15,162 bases of DNA from an uncultured Muribaculaceae bacterium. Lineage in GTDB: Bacteria > Bacteroidota > Bacteroidia > Bacteroidales > Muribaculaceae. A model generated the notes under the pieces. That model made no database searches, was not told the origin of the DNA, and worked only from the letters and a program-made list of their open reading frames with translations. The DNA lies in contig CAJTQH010000011.1 in the NCBI GenBank assembly GCA_910578305.1, positions 27,714 through 42,875 on the forward strand, in the 5' to 3' direction. Below are positions 6,959-14,482 of this stretch, one piece after another. Each line of letters begins with the position of its first letter. Positions within the stretch are counted from its first letter, which is position 1. The translations under genes were made by a program, and so were the position numbers.

Positions 6959-8567
6959 AATTTCTTCAGTTTTTCGTGCGGCTGTATACGCTTTTGTTGG
7001 AGTGGCAGCGGCGGCTTGTATATCCAATGATTTGCCCTATCCCTGGGTACAGCCGGTATATGACTCGATTACAGTGCAGGCTACCGACAGCGAGGGCCAT
7101 GATCTGCTTGCCGCTCCGGTATCTATAGATTCGGTGTCGCGCACAGTGACGATATATCTTACCGAATATGCCGATATACGCAGTGTCAGAATTGAATCAT
7201 GGACACTGAGCAACGGTTCGGAATGTCTTGATGCAGCGGTTATGGAAGCTCCGCTTGATCTGTCCTCACCTGTAAGTGTGACTCTCCAACTATATGGCCG
7301 CGAATATGAATGGACAATCCGTGCCGAACAGACGATCGACCGATATTTTACAATAGCATCGCAGATCGGTAGCTCGCAGATTGATGTGCAGTCACATAAA
7401 GTGAATGCTCTCGTGCCAACACAGCAGTCGCTTGACGACATTGAGGTGCGGTCGCTTAAGCTTGGTGGTCCTATGTCTGTGGTGACGCCTGCTCTGGTAG
7501 GGAAGAAAGTTGATTTCACATCTCCCGTAAAAGTTATGGTGGAGGAGTTCGGCAGCACTACCGAATGGACTCTGACTGTCGAGCAGACGGATGTGAGCGT
7601 GTCACTTGACCGTGTGGATGCATGGACTCAGGTGGCATGGCTGTATGCAAGTGCTGAAGTAGGTAAAACCAATGGTTTTGAATATCGTAAAGCTTCGGAC
7701 GAAGACTGGACGGTGGTGCCTGAGGAATGGGTGACCCATAGTGGCGGCAGCTTCTCGGCTTGTCTGCGTAATCTCGAGCCTCAGACTGCTTATGTGACAA
7801 GAGCCATAAGCGGCGATGAAAACAGTGCTGAAATTTCATTCACCACAGAGGCCATAGTGCAACTCCCGAATTCGGAATTCCGCGATTGGTGGCTCAACGA
7901 CAAGGTGTGGAATCCCTGGACTGAGTCGGGTGAGTCATTCTGGGATACTGGCAACAAGGGTGCTGCTACGCTTGGCAAGAGCAATACTCTGCCTATTGAG
8001 GATCCGATGTCGCCTACCGGTTACCATGGTGCTAAGCTCGAGACAAAATTTGTGGGTATATCCATCATGGGTAAGCTTGGGGCAGGCAACCTGTTTGCAG
8101 GAAGTTATGTACGCACCGATGGAACCAACGGTGTGCTGGCGTTCGGACGTCCGTTTGTCAACCGTCCGACAAAAGTGAAGGTCCGCATGAAATATACCAC
8201 GGCTCCAATTACGGATGCAAGCAAATCGAACCCCGATCTTCAGTATATGATAGGGGAGCCTGATACATGTATCGTTTGGTGTGCGCTTGGAGATTGGGAT
8301 CAGCCGTTTGAGATCCGCACCAAGCCCACTGACCGCCATCTGTTTGATGTGAACGATCCGGGAGTGATAGCTTATGGTCAGTTTCAGTCCGGCAGCTCTA
8401 TAGATGAGTATATGGATGTGGTGTTCGACATAGACTATAAGTCTACGAACCGAGTTCCCGCATATCTGCTTCTGACAGCTTCGGCCAGCAAGTATGGCGA
8501 TTATTTCACCGGTGGCCGTGGAGCTACGCTCTATATACTTGGTTATGAACTTCTGTATGATTATTAG
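6945..8567 (+). CDS. PCMD-domain lipoprotein with tandem Ig-like repeats
   Basis: This is a 540-residue lipoprotein. The GTG at 6945 lies inside the end of the previous gene and is the only start that gives a full signal sequence (FKISSVFRAAVYAF) ahead of the lipobox AAAAC with Cys25. Two similar beta domains follow: about 38-130, ending YEWTIRAEQT, and about 135-214, ending TEWTLTVEQT. Next comes an FN3-like domain (about 216-303, with LEPQTAYVTRAISG). The C-terminal PCMD domain (about 307-540) carries PNSEFRDWW, FWDTGNKGA, GAKLETKFVGI, NLFAGSYV and LAFGRPFVNRP. The opening is typical of PCMD and closer to the family pattern than the domain of the first lipoprotein. The 14-nt overlap with barrel B argues for coupled translation. 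An NfeD gene starts 3 nt after the stop. Binding target unknown. Confidence 0.84.
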   Translation: MFTFKISSVFRAAVYAFVGVAAAACISNDLPYPWVQPVYDSITVQATDSEGHDLLAAPVSIDSVSRTVTIYLTEYADIRSVRIESWTLSNGSECLDAAVMEAPLDLSSPVSVTLQLYGREYEWTIRAEQTIDRYFTIASQIGSSQIDVQSHKVNALVPTQQSLDDIEVRSLKLGGPMSVVTPALVGKKVDFTSPVKVMVEEFGSTTEWTLTVEQTDVSVSLDRVDAWTQVAWLYASAEVGKTNGFEYRKASDEDWTVVPEEWVTHSGGSFSACLRNLEPQTAYVTRAISGDENSAEISFTTEAIVQLPNSEFRDWWLNDKVWNPWTESGESFWDTGNKGAATLGKSNTLPIEDPMSPTGYHGAKLETKFVGISIMGKLGAGNLFAGSYVRTDGTNGVLAFGRPFVNRPTKVKVRMKYTTAPITDASKSNPDLQYMIGEPDTCIVWCALGDWDQPFEIRTKPTDRHLFDVNDPGVIAYGQFQSGSSIDEYMDVVFDIDYKSTNRVPAYLLLTASASKYGDYFTGGRGATLYILGYELLYDY

Positions 8568-8570
8568 ACC

Positions 8571-9029
8571 ATGATGGATGAGATAACTATGTGGATGCTG
8601 TGGCTTGCTGTTGCTGTAATATTGGTGATTGTGGAGATATTCACGTCGTCGGCTATCGCGCTTGGTATGGCAGTCGGAGCAGTCGGAGCTTTTGTCGCGG
8701 CTCTGGTCGGTGCATCTTTGGAAGTACAGCTTATAGTCCTTGCTGTGAGCATGGTGGCCGGACTGATAATAGTCACACCACTGATGCGCCGCTACAATGG
8801 TCTGATAAAGTCTGATACTGAATCCGTGAGCAATATGGATGCACTCATAGGCCGTATGGGAACAGTGGTAATTTCGGGTGATGATCCATACGATTTCGGA
8901 CGTATGAAGATCGACGGTGACCGCTGGCAGGTGCGAAGCAGCGATGGAAGCCGTCTCTCTGATGGACAGCGAGTGGAAGTATGCGGTTATGAAAGCATTG
9001 TGCTGCTGGTAAAACCGGTAAATAAATAA
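8571..9029 (+). CDS. NfeD family membrane protein
   Basis: This 152-residue short-form NfeD has three closely spaced hydrophobic helices (about 8-26, 28-47 and 51-72; WLAVAVILVIVEIF and LIVLAVSMVAGLIIVTP are visible). A cytoplasmic OB-fold domain follows (about 92-148, beginning LIGRMGTVV and ending VEVCGYESIVLLV). NfeD proteins pair with SPFH/stomatin-type proteins and are thought to help organise membrane microdomains or quality control; the exact role is not settled. The expected partner is the next gene, 22 nt on. It begins only 3 nt after the PCMD lipoprotein stop, so it may be co-transcribed with that block. ATG 8571 and ATG 8574 are both possible starts. It has no serine-protease domain, unlike the long NfeD forms. 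Confidence 0.92.
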   Translation: MMDEITMWMLWLAVAVILVIVEIFTSSAIALGMAVGAVGAFVAALVGASLEVQLIVLAVSMVAGLIIVTPLMRRYNGLIKSDTESVSNMDALIGRMGTVVISGDDPYDFGRMKIDGDRWQVRSSDGSRLSDGQRVEVCGYESIVLLVKPVNK

Positions 9030-9051
9030 CAAATTTGAAAATTATAATATC

Positions 9052-10029
9052 ATGGAAGTGTGGATTATTTTAGGAGTATTGGTGCTGCTGGCCATAATAA
9101 TAGTGGCCAACGCCGTTAAAGTTGTGCCTCAGTCAGAAACCAGAGTCATAGAACGTTTGGGGAGGTTTCATAGTGTGCTGCCTCCGGGCTTGAATATTAT
9201 ATGGCCGTTTATCGACAAACCCAAAGTGGTGTATACACGCCGTATCGAGCATGCTGGCAATGGACGTGTATATGTGCGTGTATCAACAACAAGTGTAATC
9301 GATTTGCGAGAACAGGTATATGATTTTCCATCGCAGCAAGTGATAACCAAAGATAATGTCACCACTGAAATCAATGCATTGCTTTATTTCCAGATTGTAG
9401 ATCCGAAGAAGTCTGTGTATGAGATCGACAATCTTCCCAATGCAATAGAAAAACTTACACAGACGTCACTGCGTAATGTGATCGGTGAGATGGAACTTGA
9501 TGAAACTCTCACTTCGCGTGACACCATCAATGCCAAACTTCAAGCCATACTTGACGATGCTACCAACAAGTGGGGTGTCAAAGTCAATCGCGTGGAACTT
9601 CAGGATATAACTCCTCCGGAAAGCGTGCGAGAGGCGATGGAGAAACAGATGCAAGCCGAACGCAACCGTCGTGCCGAGATTCTGAATGCTGAAGGAGAGA
9701 AAAAATCACTGATATTGCGTTCGGAGGGTGAGAAGCAATCGCAGATCAATCAGGCCGAGGCAGCAAAGCAGTCGGAAATCCTGAGGGCTGAAGGCGAGGC
9801 TAAGGCCAAGATACTTCAGGCCGAGGCTGAAGCTGAGGCGGTAAGGCGTGTGAGTGAGGCTGTCGCAGCATCGAATACAAATCCGGCATCGTACATGCTT
9901 GCCATGAAGTATATAGAAACTCTCGGCAAGATGGTGGATGGCAAGGACGGCAAGACTGTCTATATACCTTATGAAGCCACCGGCGTTCTCGGATCGCTTG
10001 GTAGTGTAAAGGATCTGTTTGCCAAATAG
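9052..10029 (+). CDS. SPFH/band-7 protein (QmcA/paraslipin type)
   Basis: This 325-residue protein has one N-terminal membrane helix (about 4-22, WIILGVLVLLAIIIVANAV). The SPFH domain follows, with ETRVIERLGRFH (29-40), PPGLNIIWPF (44-53), DLREQVYDFPSQ (84-95), ITKDNVTTEINALLYFQIVDP (98-118) and KWGVKVNRVELQDITPP (173-189). A coiled coil rich in Ala-Glu-Gly follows (about 200-268, repeating AEGEK and AEGEAKA units), then a short C-terminal tail. Such proteins form large oligomeric rings or cages at the inner membrane and often act with NfeD, encoded just upstream, and with membrane proteases. All landmarks are intact and the length is normal for the QmcA class. Substrate or client proteins cannot be read from the sequence. 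It is the last gene of the plus-strand run before an 89-nt gap. Confidence 0.93.
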   Translation: MEVWIILGVLVLLAIIIVANAVKVVPQSETRVIERLGRFHSVLPPGLNIIWPFIDKPKVVYTRRIEHAGNGRVYVRVSTTSVIDLREQVYDFPSQQVITKDNVTTEINALLYFQIVDPKKSVYEIDNLPNAIEKLTQTSLRNVIGEMELDETLTSRDTINAKLQAILDDATNKWGVKVNRVELQDITPPESVREAMEKQMQAERNRRAEILNAEGEKKSLILRSEGEKQSQINQAEAAKQSEILRAEGEAKAKILQAEAEAEAVRRVSEAVAASNTNPASYMLAMKYIETLGKMVDGKDGKTVYIPYEATGVLGSLGSVKDLFAK

Positions 10030-10118
10030 ATATTATAGATCTACAAAACGACGTGAGCATTGATGGAATTTGTCGGGCTCTTGTTGAGTGCGATATGATA
10101 TCGATAAACTGAACAGCC

Positions 10119-10889
10119 ATGCTGCATTCATATTATTTCAGTGCGTCCAATACAACAGAGAAAGTTGTCAATGCTGTTGCCGACACTCTTGGAATGGAAA
10201 CCGTACATCATAATCTGACATCAACCAGAATGACGGTTCTTGAGTCTCATGCAGAAGAAGATGACATCGTTTTGTTTGCCGCACCCGTTTATGCCGGTAG
10301 ATTACCTGCCATCGCTGTAGAACGATTCAATAAAGTCAGGGGTGCCGGTCAGAAGTGTCTGGCCATAGTGGTTTATGGCAACCGCCATTATGATGATGCG
10401 CTACTTGAACTTTGCGATCTGTTGGAAAATAACGGGTTCGATATTGTTGCGGCAGCTGCATTTGTAGCTCAGCATAGTATATTCCCCAAGGTTGCCGTTT
10501 CCCGACCGGATGTATCGGATCTCAAAAAAATTGCAGAGTTCTCATCGTTGGTGCTTGACTTGCTTGCCAATGGATTGTCGCTTGATATAGACATGGTTCA
10601 CGGAACCCGTCCGTACAAAAAGCCAGTCCAAATACCTCTCTATCCGAAAGTAGACAAGAAAAAATGTAGGGATTGCGGCAAATGTGCCCGCGAATGTCCG
10701 ACCGGAGCTGTCTCTATTGAGAATCCGAAAGAGACTGATGCTGAAAAATGTATAGCTTGCAGCCGATGTATAGCCATATGTCCTGACAGAGCCCGTTATT
10801 TCGGTGGTTTGAAATACAGGTTAATCGCACCGTTGTTTAGAAAAAAGTGCTTAACAAGACGAGAACCAGAATGGTTTATACCGAAATAA
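10119..10889 (+). CDS. EFR1-type flavodoxin-ferredoxin fusion protein
   Basis: This 256-residue redox protein has an N-terminal flavodoxin-like half (about 1-165) and a C-terminal bacterial ferredoxin carrying two [4Fe-4S] clusters. The FMN phosphate loop is SASNTTEK (8-15), and AAPVYAGRLP (54-63) is the second flavin-contact loop. The cluster ligands are Cys183, 186, 189 and 193 (CRDCGKCARECP) and Cys211, 214, 217 and 221 (CIACSRCIAICP), both complete. The last 30 residues are basic (RRKK-like, ending EWFIPK). Proteins of this EFR1 type are common in anaerobes and presumably shuttle electrons in the cytoplasm, but partners are not known. It has its own 89-nt upstream gap. An acetyltransferase gene begins 8 nt after the stop, so the two probably form one operon. 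Confidence 0.9.
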   Translation: MLHSYYFSASNTTEKVVNAVADTLGMETVHHNLTSTRMTVLESHAEEDDIVLFAAPVYAGRLPAIAVERFNKVRGAGQKCLAIVVYGNRHYDDALLELCDLLENNGFDIVAAAAFVAQHSIFPKVAVSRPDVSDLKKIAEFSSLVLDLLANGLSLDIDMVHGTRPYKKPVQIPLYPKVDKKKCRDCGKCARECPTGAVSIENPKETDAEKCIACSRCIAICPDRARYFGGLKYRLIAPLFRKKCLTRREPEWFIPK

Positions 10890-10897
10890 TGTAACTT

Positions 10898-11521
10898 ATG
10901 GGAGAAATAGATAATTGCATAAGTGCCGATGAGGTAAGAATAGACGTTACGAAGCAGACTCCGGAAGAACTGGCACTTGCAGAGAGACAGGCGCAACTTT
11001 TGTTCAAGTTCAATCATACAATGCCGGCTACAGAAGAATATCAGCATTTGATGAGAGAACTATTCCCCGGTATGGGTGAAGGCAGTCGTGTCGGAACTCC
11101 TCTTTCGGGTGTGCGCTTTCACCAAGTCGAGATTGGAAAGAATGTTGTTGTGATGCCAGGATGTCTTATGATGTCTGCCGGCGGCATCACTATCGAGGAT
11201 GGTGCAATGATTGCGGCCAATGTGCAGCTCATATCTAACAACCACGACCTATATGAACGTCAGATTATAACCTGCAGGCCTATTCACATCGGCAAATGCG
11301 CATGGATTGGAGCCGGAGCAACAATCCTTCCGGGTGTGGTCGTAGGCAACAATGCCGTGGTCGGAGCTGCAAGTGTAGTAACTAAAGATGTTCCGGCAGA
11401 CACAATCGTAGCCGGTAATCCCGCCAAAGTTATCAAACGTATTCCGCTTCGCCAGGAGTGCTCTGACTATAATGAGGCCGACAAAGACGTTCAACTTGGT
11501 CTTGACAGTTGCGGAGACTGA
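10898..11521 (+). CDS. hexapeptide-repeat acyltransferase (LacA/Maa/NodL class)
   Basis: This 207-residue acetyl-CoA-dependent O-acetyltransferase is built on a left-handed beta-helix. The N-terminal helical part has the family pattern LLFKFNHTMPAT...LMRELFPGMGEGSRV (about 34-65). Hexapeptide repeats run from about 76 to 175 (VEIGKNVVVMPG, ITIEDGAMIAANV, IHIGKCAWIGAGATILPGV, VVVGNNAVVGAASVV), closing with the typical AGNPAKVIKRI. His116 in NNHD is the expected catalytic base. These enzymes acetylate sugars such as maltose, galactosides or Nod-factor chitin; the substrate here is unknown. A tail of about 25 polar residues follows the usual end. It sits 8 nt behind the EFR1 gene and converges on radC with 57 nt between them; no clear terminator hairpin was found in that gap. 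Confidence 0.9.
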   Translation: MGEIDNCISADEVRIDVTKQTPEELALAERQAQLLFKFNHTMPATEEYQHLMRELFPGMGEGSRVGTPLSGVRFHQVEIGKNVVVMPGCLMMSAGGITIEDGAMIAANVQLISNNHDLYERQIITCRPIHIGKCAWIGAGATILPGVVVGNNAVVGAASVVTKDVPADTIVAGNPAKVIKRIPLRQECSDYNEADKDVQLGLDSCGD

Positions 11522-11578
11522 TTCTGAGTGCTTCCGCCGATTGGATTGATGATTGACCGTACCGTGCTTTCGGGGGTG

Positions 11579-12288
11579 TTACAGACGGCCCTCATCGGCA
11601 TATGAGTAAAATCCTTCCGGGCTGATGATGAGATGGTCTATGACAGGAATCTCCAATATGCTTCCTGCTTCGCGCAGCTTTCGTGTGAGAGCATCGTCTT
11701 GCATCGAGGGGGTGAGATTGCCAGAAGGATGGTTATGAACGAGAATCATTGACGAGGCCATGTGCTCAATGGCGCGTTTTATAACTATCTTAGGTTCCAC
11801 GACCGTGGCGGCAGTACCGCCACGGCTTATACATTCACATTCGATCACGCGGTTGGCTCGTGACAGCAACATGACCCAGAACTCTTCGGTAGGAAGATTT
11901 TCTACCGAACTGCGTATGTGACTATAGGCGTCGGCGGCACATCGTATCAGAGGCTTTCGGTTTTCTTTTACATCCTTTCGTCGGCCTCCGAGTTCAAGAG
12001 CAGCAGCTATGGTGATGGCTTTGGCCGGCCCTATGCCATGAAATCTCCGACACATGTCGCGAATGGACATGCATGCCATGTCGCTGAGAGAGCTGTGGCA
12101 TGCCGCATACAGTTCCTTGCTCAGATCGAGCACAGACTTGCCCTGAACACCTCCTCCGAGTAGAATAGCTATCAGCTCGGTATCAGAAAGCCATGGCGCA
12201 AGGCTTTCTCACGAGGCTTGTCGTCGTTGCTCAGATCGGCTATTCGTACGTGAAATCCGGTTTTGTCGGTGTTGTTGTTTCCGCCCAT
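11579..12288 (-). pseudogene. radC: radC, frameshifted near the 5' end
   Basis: RadC is a JAB1/MPN-domain protein once linked to DNA repair, with no proven activity. The downstream frame (11579 to about 12208) holds LSDTELIAILLGGGVQGKSVLDLS, the helix-hairpin-helix FHGIGPAKA, and an intact metal motif in VHNHPSGNLTPSMQDD (His-x-His-x7-Ser-x2-Asp), followed by DHLIIS. The usual RadC N-terminus with DDKPREKALRHG is in a different frame: it begins at ATG 12288, 5 nt after the GT2 stop, and ends at TGA 12174-12172. The two frames join around 12190-12200, where three or so codons expected between RHG and LSD also seem to be missing. A deletion of 3n+1 bases would explain it. An alternative is a sequencing error, or expression of a shorter protein from GTG 12133. 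Confidence 0.8.
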
Positions 12289-12293
12289 AAAGC

Positions 12294-13292
12294 CTATTTT
12301 CCTTTACGCATTGCTATCTCCTGATCAATGTCGCGTCCACGTCCTAATATAATTTTTGTGAAGTAGGCGCGTATAAATCCGGTACCGTAGCCCACTATCT
12401 GTACTATCGAGGCCGGAAGTGCACGCAGGGCTATGCCGAGGGAACGTGTGGAGCATAGAGCGGAAATGAACAGGGCAATAAGATACACACCTATCGGCAT
12501 AAGCCACCATGGCGACACAAATATGCCGAGCGCTACAAGAATCACACCAATAATTACCGCCAGTGCCGGCAGTGTGTGTACGAGTTTAAGCGAATCGGGA
12601 TAGAGCAGCTTGAGTGTGATGCGCGACATGCCGAACACATGCACCTGACGCCAGAATTTGCGGAAATCAATGCGTCGTTTGTGGTAGACAAACGCATCTC
12701 TAAGCAGTCCTATGGAAAAGCCTCCCTGTCGGATGCGGGTGCTCATGTCGATGTCTTCTGAAAACATCTCGCGGAATCCGCCAACCTTGTCATATACCTT
12801 ACGTGAATAGCCCATGTTGAACGAACGGGGCACGAATTTTTCCATTTGTACCTTTCCGCCGCGAATACCACCGGTGGTGAGAAACGAAGTCATAGCAAAA
12901 CTGATGGCTTTTTGAGTGGGCGTAAATGATTCGTGGGCGGCATCCGGTCCACCGAAGCAGTCAAGATGTGAGTCGGTAAGCTCGCGGTGCAGTGTGGCAA
13001 AATACTGCGGGGGTATCACGCAGTCGCTGTCGAAAAACACAAGATAATCGCCCGACGAATGTTCGATACCATAGTTTCGGGCTATGGAGCGACCTTCATT
13101 GTCCTTGTAGTAATAATGCACGTCGAGTGATTTCGCGTATCGGTCGACAGTTTCCTTGCACGGCAACGTGGAGCCGTCTTCCACTATGATGACTTCAAAG
13201 TCGGTGAAAGTCTGTGCTGCAAGGCTTTTGAGCAGATCGTCTACTTCGTCGATGCGGTTATAGACGGGAATTATGACAGAATATCGTGGCAT
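12294..13292 (-). CDS. membrane-anchored GT2 glycosyltransferase
   Basis: This 332-residue GT-A enzyme has its catalytic domain at the N-terminus: YSVIIPVYNR (4-13), VIIVEDGST (34-42), EGRSIARNYGI (66-76), the metal-binding FFDSD (86-90), and FSEDIDMSTR (177-186) with the acidic pair of the catalytic base. FWRQVHVFG (213-221) stands where processive relatives carry a QxxRW-type motif, but it does not match it. Two or three membrane helices follow (about 240-260, 262-280 and 291-310), after which the chain ends in a basic tail (MRKGK). This arrangement fits a lipid-linked or surface glycan glycosyltransferase at the inner membrane. Donor and acceptor are unknown. It lies 24 nt after nspC and 5 nt before the radC start, so it is in the middle of a minus-strand operon, away from any visible polysaccharide cluster. 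Confidence 0.9.
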   Translation of the reverse strand: MPRYSVIIPVYNRIDEVDDLLKSLAAQTFTDFEVIIVEDGSTLPCKETVDRYAKSLDVHYYYKDNEGRSIARNYGIEHSSGDYLVFFDSDCVIPPQYFATLHRELTDSHLDCFGGPDAAHESFTPTQKAISFAMTSFLTTGGIRGGKVQMEKFVPRSFNMGYSRKVYDKVGGFREMFSEDIDMSTRIRQGGFSIGLLRDAFVYHKRRIDFRKFWRQVHVFGMSRITLKLLYPDSLKLVHTLPALAVIIGVILVALGIFVSPWWLMPIGVYLIALFISALCSTRSLGIALRALPASIVQIVGYGTGFIRAYFTKIILGRGRDIDQEIAMRKGK

Positions 13293-13316
13293 GGTGACTG
13301 GTTTATTGCTGGATGG

Positions 13317-14453
13317 TTAGCTCATACGCGACTCGTAGTCGGAGAAAGTATATTGACGCAGATATTGACAAGAACCGTCGGCATTGCAGCGCACAATGGC
13401 CGGATGCTGTATGCCGTTGAACATGTTGGTCTTCACTGTAGTATAGTGGTTCATGTCTTCAAACCGCAGGCGATCGCCGCGTTGCAGCGGCTTGGTGAAG
13501 CTCCAGTCGCCTACATAGTCGCCGCTCAGACATGAGTTGCCGCCCATGCGGTATGTGGGCAGTGAATTGTCGGGTTCCATACCGATACTTTCGGTAATGG
13601 CCGGTTTGTATGGCATCTCCAGACAGTCGGGCATGTGACATGCGAATGAAGCGTCAATAATGGCGGTATTTATGCCTTGGTTTTCCACAATATCAACTAC
13701 GGAAGTTATGAGATCGCCGGTGCGCCATGTAAAGGCGCTGCCGGGTTCGAGTATGACACTCAGGTGCGGATAGCGGCTGCGGAAAGCGGAGAGTATGTCC
13801 ACCAGACGATCCACATCGTAGCCTTTTCGGGTCATGAGATGGCCACCGCCCATGTTTACCCACTTGATGCTGTGGAGATAACGTCCGAATTGAGCCTCAA
13901 AAGCCTCAAGGACACGAGCGAGATCTTCGGCCGAAGACTCGCACAGTGCATGGAAGTGAAGCCCCTCTATGCCCTTCGGAAGCGAATCGCCTATCATGTC
14001 GGCCGTGACACCAAACCGAGATCCCGGAAGAGCCGGATTGTATATGTCGGTGTCGATGACCGAGCATTGCGGATTGACACGTATGCCAGGTGACACTCCG
14101 GCCTGTCGGGCCATCTCTCCGAACCGATGATACTGGTCGAGAGAATTGAAGGTGATATGCGATGATCCTTCGAGAAATCTGCCGATGGTAGCGTCTGTGT
14201 ATGCCGGGCAGTAGCTGTGGGCTTTTGCCAGAAGATGCTTGTTGCCGAGCTGAAGTTCGTTGAGCGAGGAGGCTGTGAATTTAAAGCCATAATCCCTTAT
14301 GATGTCGAATGTGCGCCAGAGGGCATTGGCTTTAAAAGCCATTATAATCTCAACTCCGGCGCGGCGGCGCACACTGTCGATGAGCTCCAGATTGTTTCGC
14401 AGCTTCGACTCGTAGACTATGTAGAAGGGGGTGGGGATGTCCTGTTCTTTCAT
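13317..14453 (-). CDS. nspC: carboxynorspermidine/carboxyspermidine decarboxylase
   Basis: This PLP-dependent decarboxylase of the alanine-racemase fold (378 residues, normal for NspC) removes the carboxyl group from carboxyspermidine or carboxynorspermidine. That is the last step of the aspartate-semialdehyde route to spermidine used by many Bacteroidetes. Lys41 (AFKANAL) is the expected Schiff-base lysine. Other landmarks are GLHFHALCE (164-172), NMGGGH (200-205) at the phosphate-binding loop, EPGSAF (236-241), the family-typical HMPDCLEMPY (273-282) and CLSGD (308-312), whose Cys and Asp act at the partner active site in this fold. All are intact. The dehydrogenase partner (Lys1-like) is not in this window. 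It is placed 29 nt after the helicase gene and 24 nt before the GT2 gene on the same strand. Confidence 0.94.
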   Translation of the reverse strand: MKEQDIPTPFYIVYESKLRNNLELIDSVRRRAGVEIIMAFKANALWRTFDIIRDYGFKFTASSLNELQLGNKHLLAKAHSYCPAYTDATIGRFLEGSSHITFNSLDQYHRFGEMARQAGVSPGIRVNPQCSVIDTDIYNPALPGSRFGVTADMIGDSLPKGIEGLHFHALCESSAEDLARVLEAFEAQFGRYLHSIKWVNMGGGHLMTRKGYDVDRLVDILSAFRSRYPHLSVILEPGSAFTWRTGDLITSVVDIVENQGINTAIIDASFACHMPDCLEMPYKPAITESIGMEPDNSLPTYRMGGNSCLSGDYVGDWSFTKPLQRGDRLRFEDMNHYTTVKTNMFNGIQHPAIVRCNADGSCQYLRQYTFSDYESRMS

Positions 14454-14482
14454 GCGGTATAATTGAATAGGTGGCTAAAAGG

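Noticed and set aside
7935..9032. 365-codon open frame on the minus strand across the PCMD and NfeD genes
   Set aside because: It lies antisense to two well-supported genes, is rich in His, Tyr, Ser and Arg without any motif, and has no signal or domain. It is best explained as a shadow of codon bias.
10027..10043. Possible hairpin after the SPFH gene (TAGAT...ATCTA)
   Set aside because: The stem is only 5 bp, all weak apart from one pair, and has no T tract. It is too weak to call a terminator.
10069..10101. Possible promoter before the EFR1 gene (TTTG, 21 nt, TATGATAT)
   Set aside because: The -33 element fits but the -7 lacks the TTTG half, so the match is not better than chance.
11918..12163. 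81-codon plus-strand frame over the radC region
   Set aside because: It is antisense to recognisable RadC motifs and has no family pattern.
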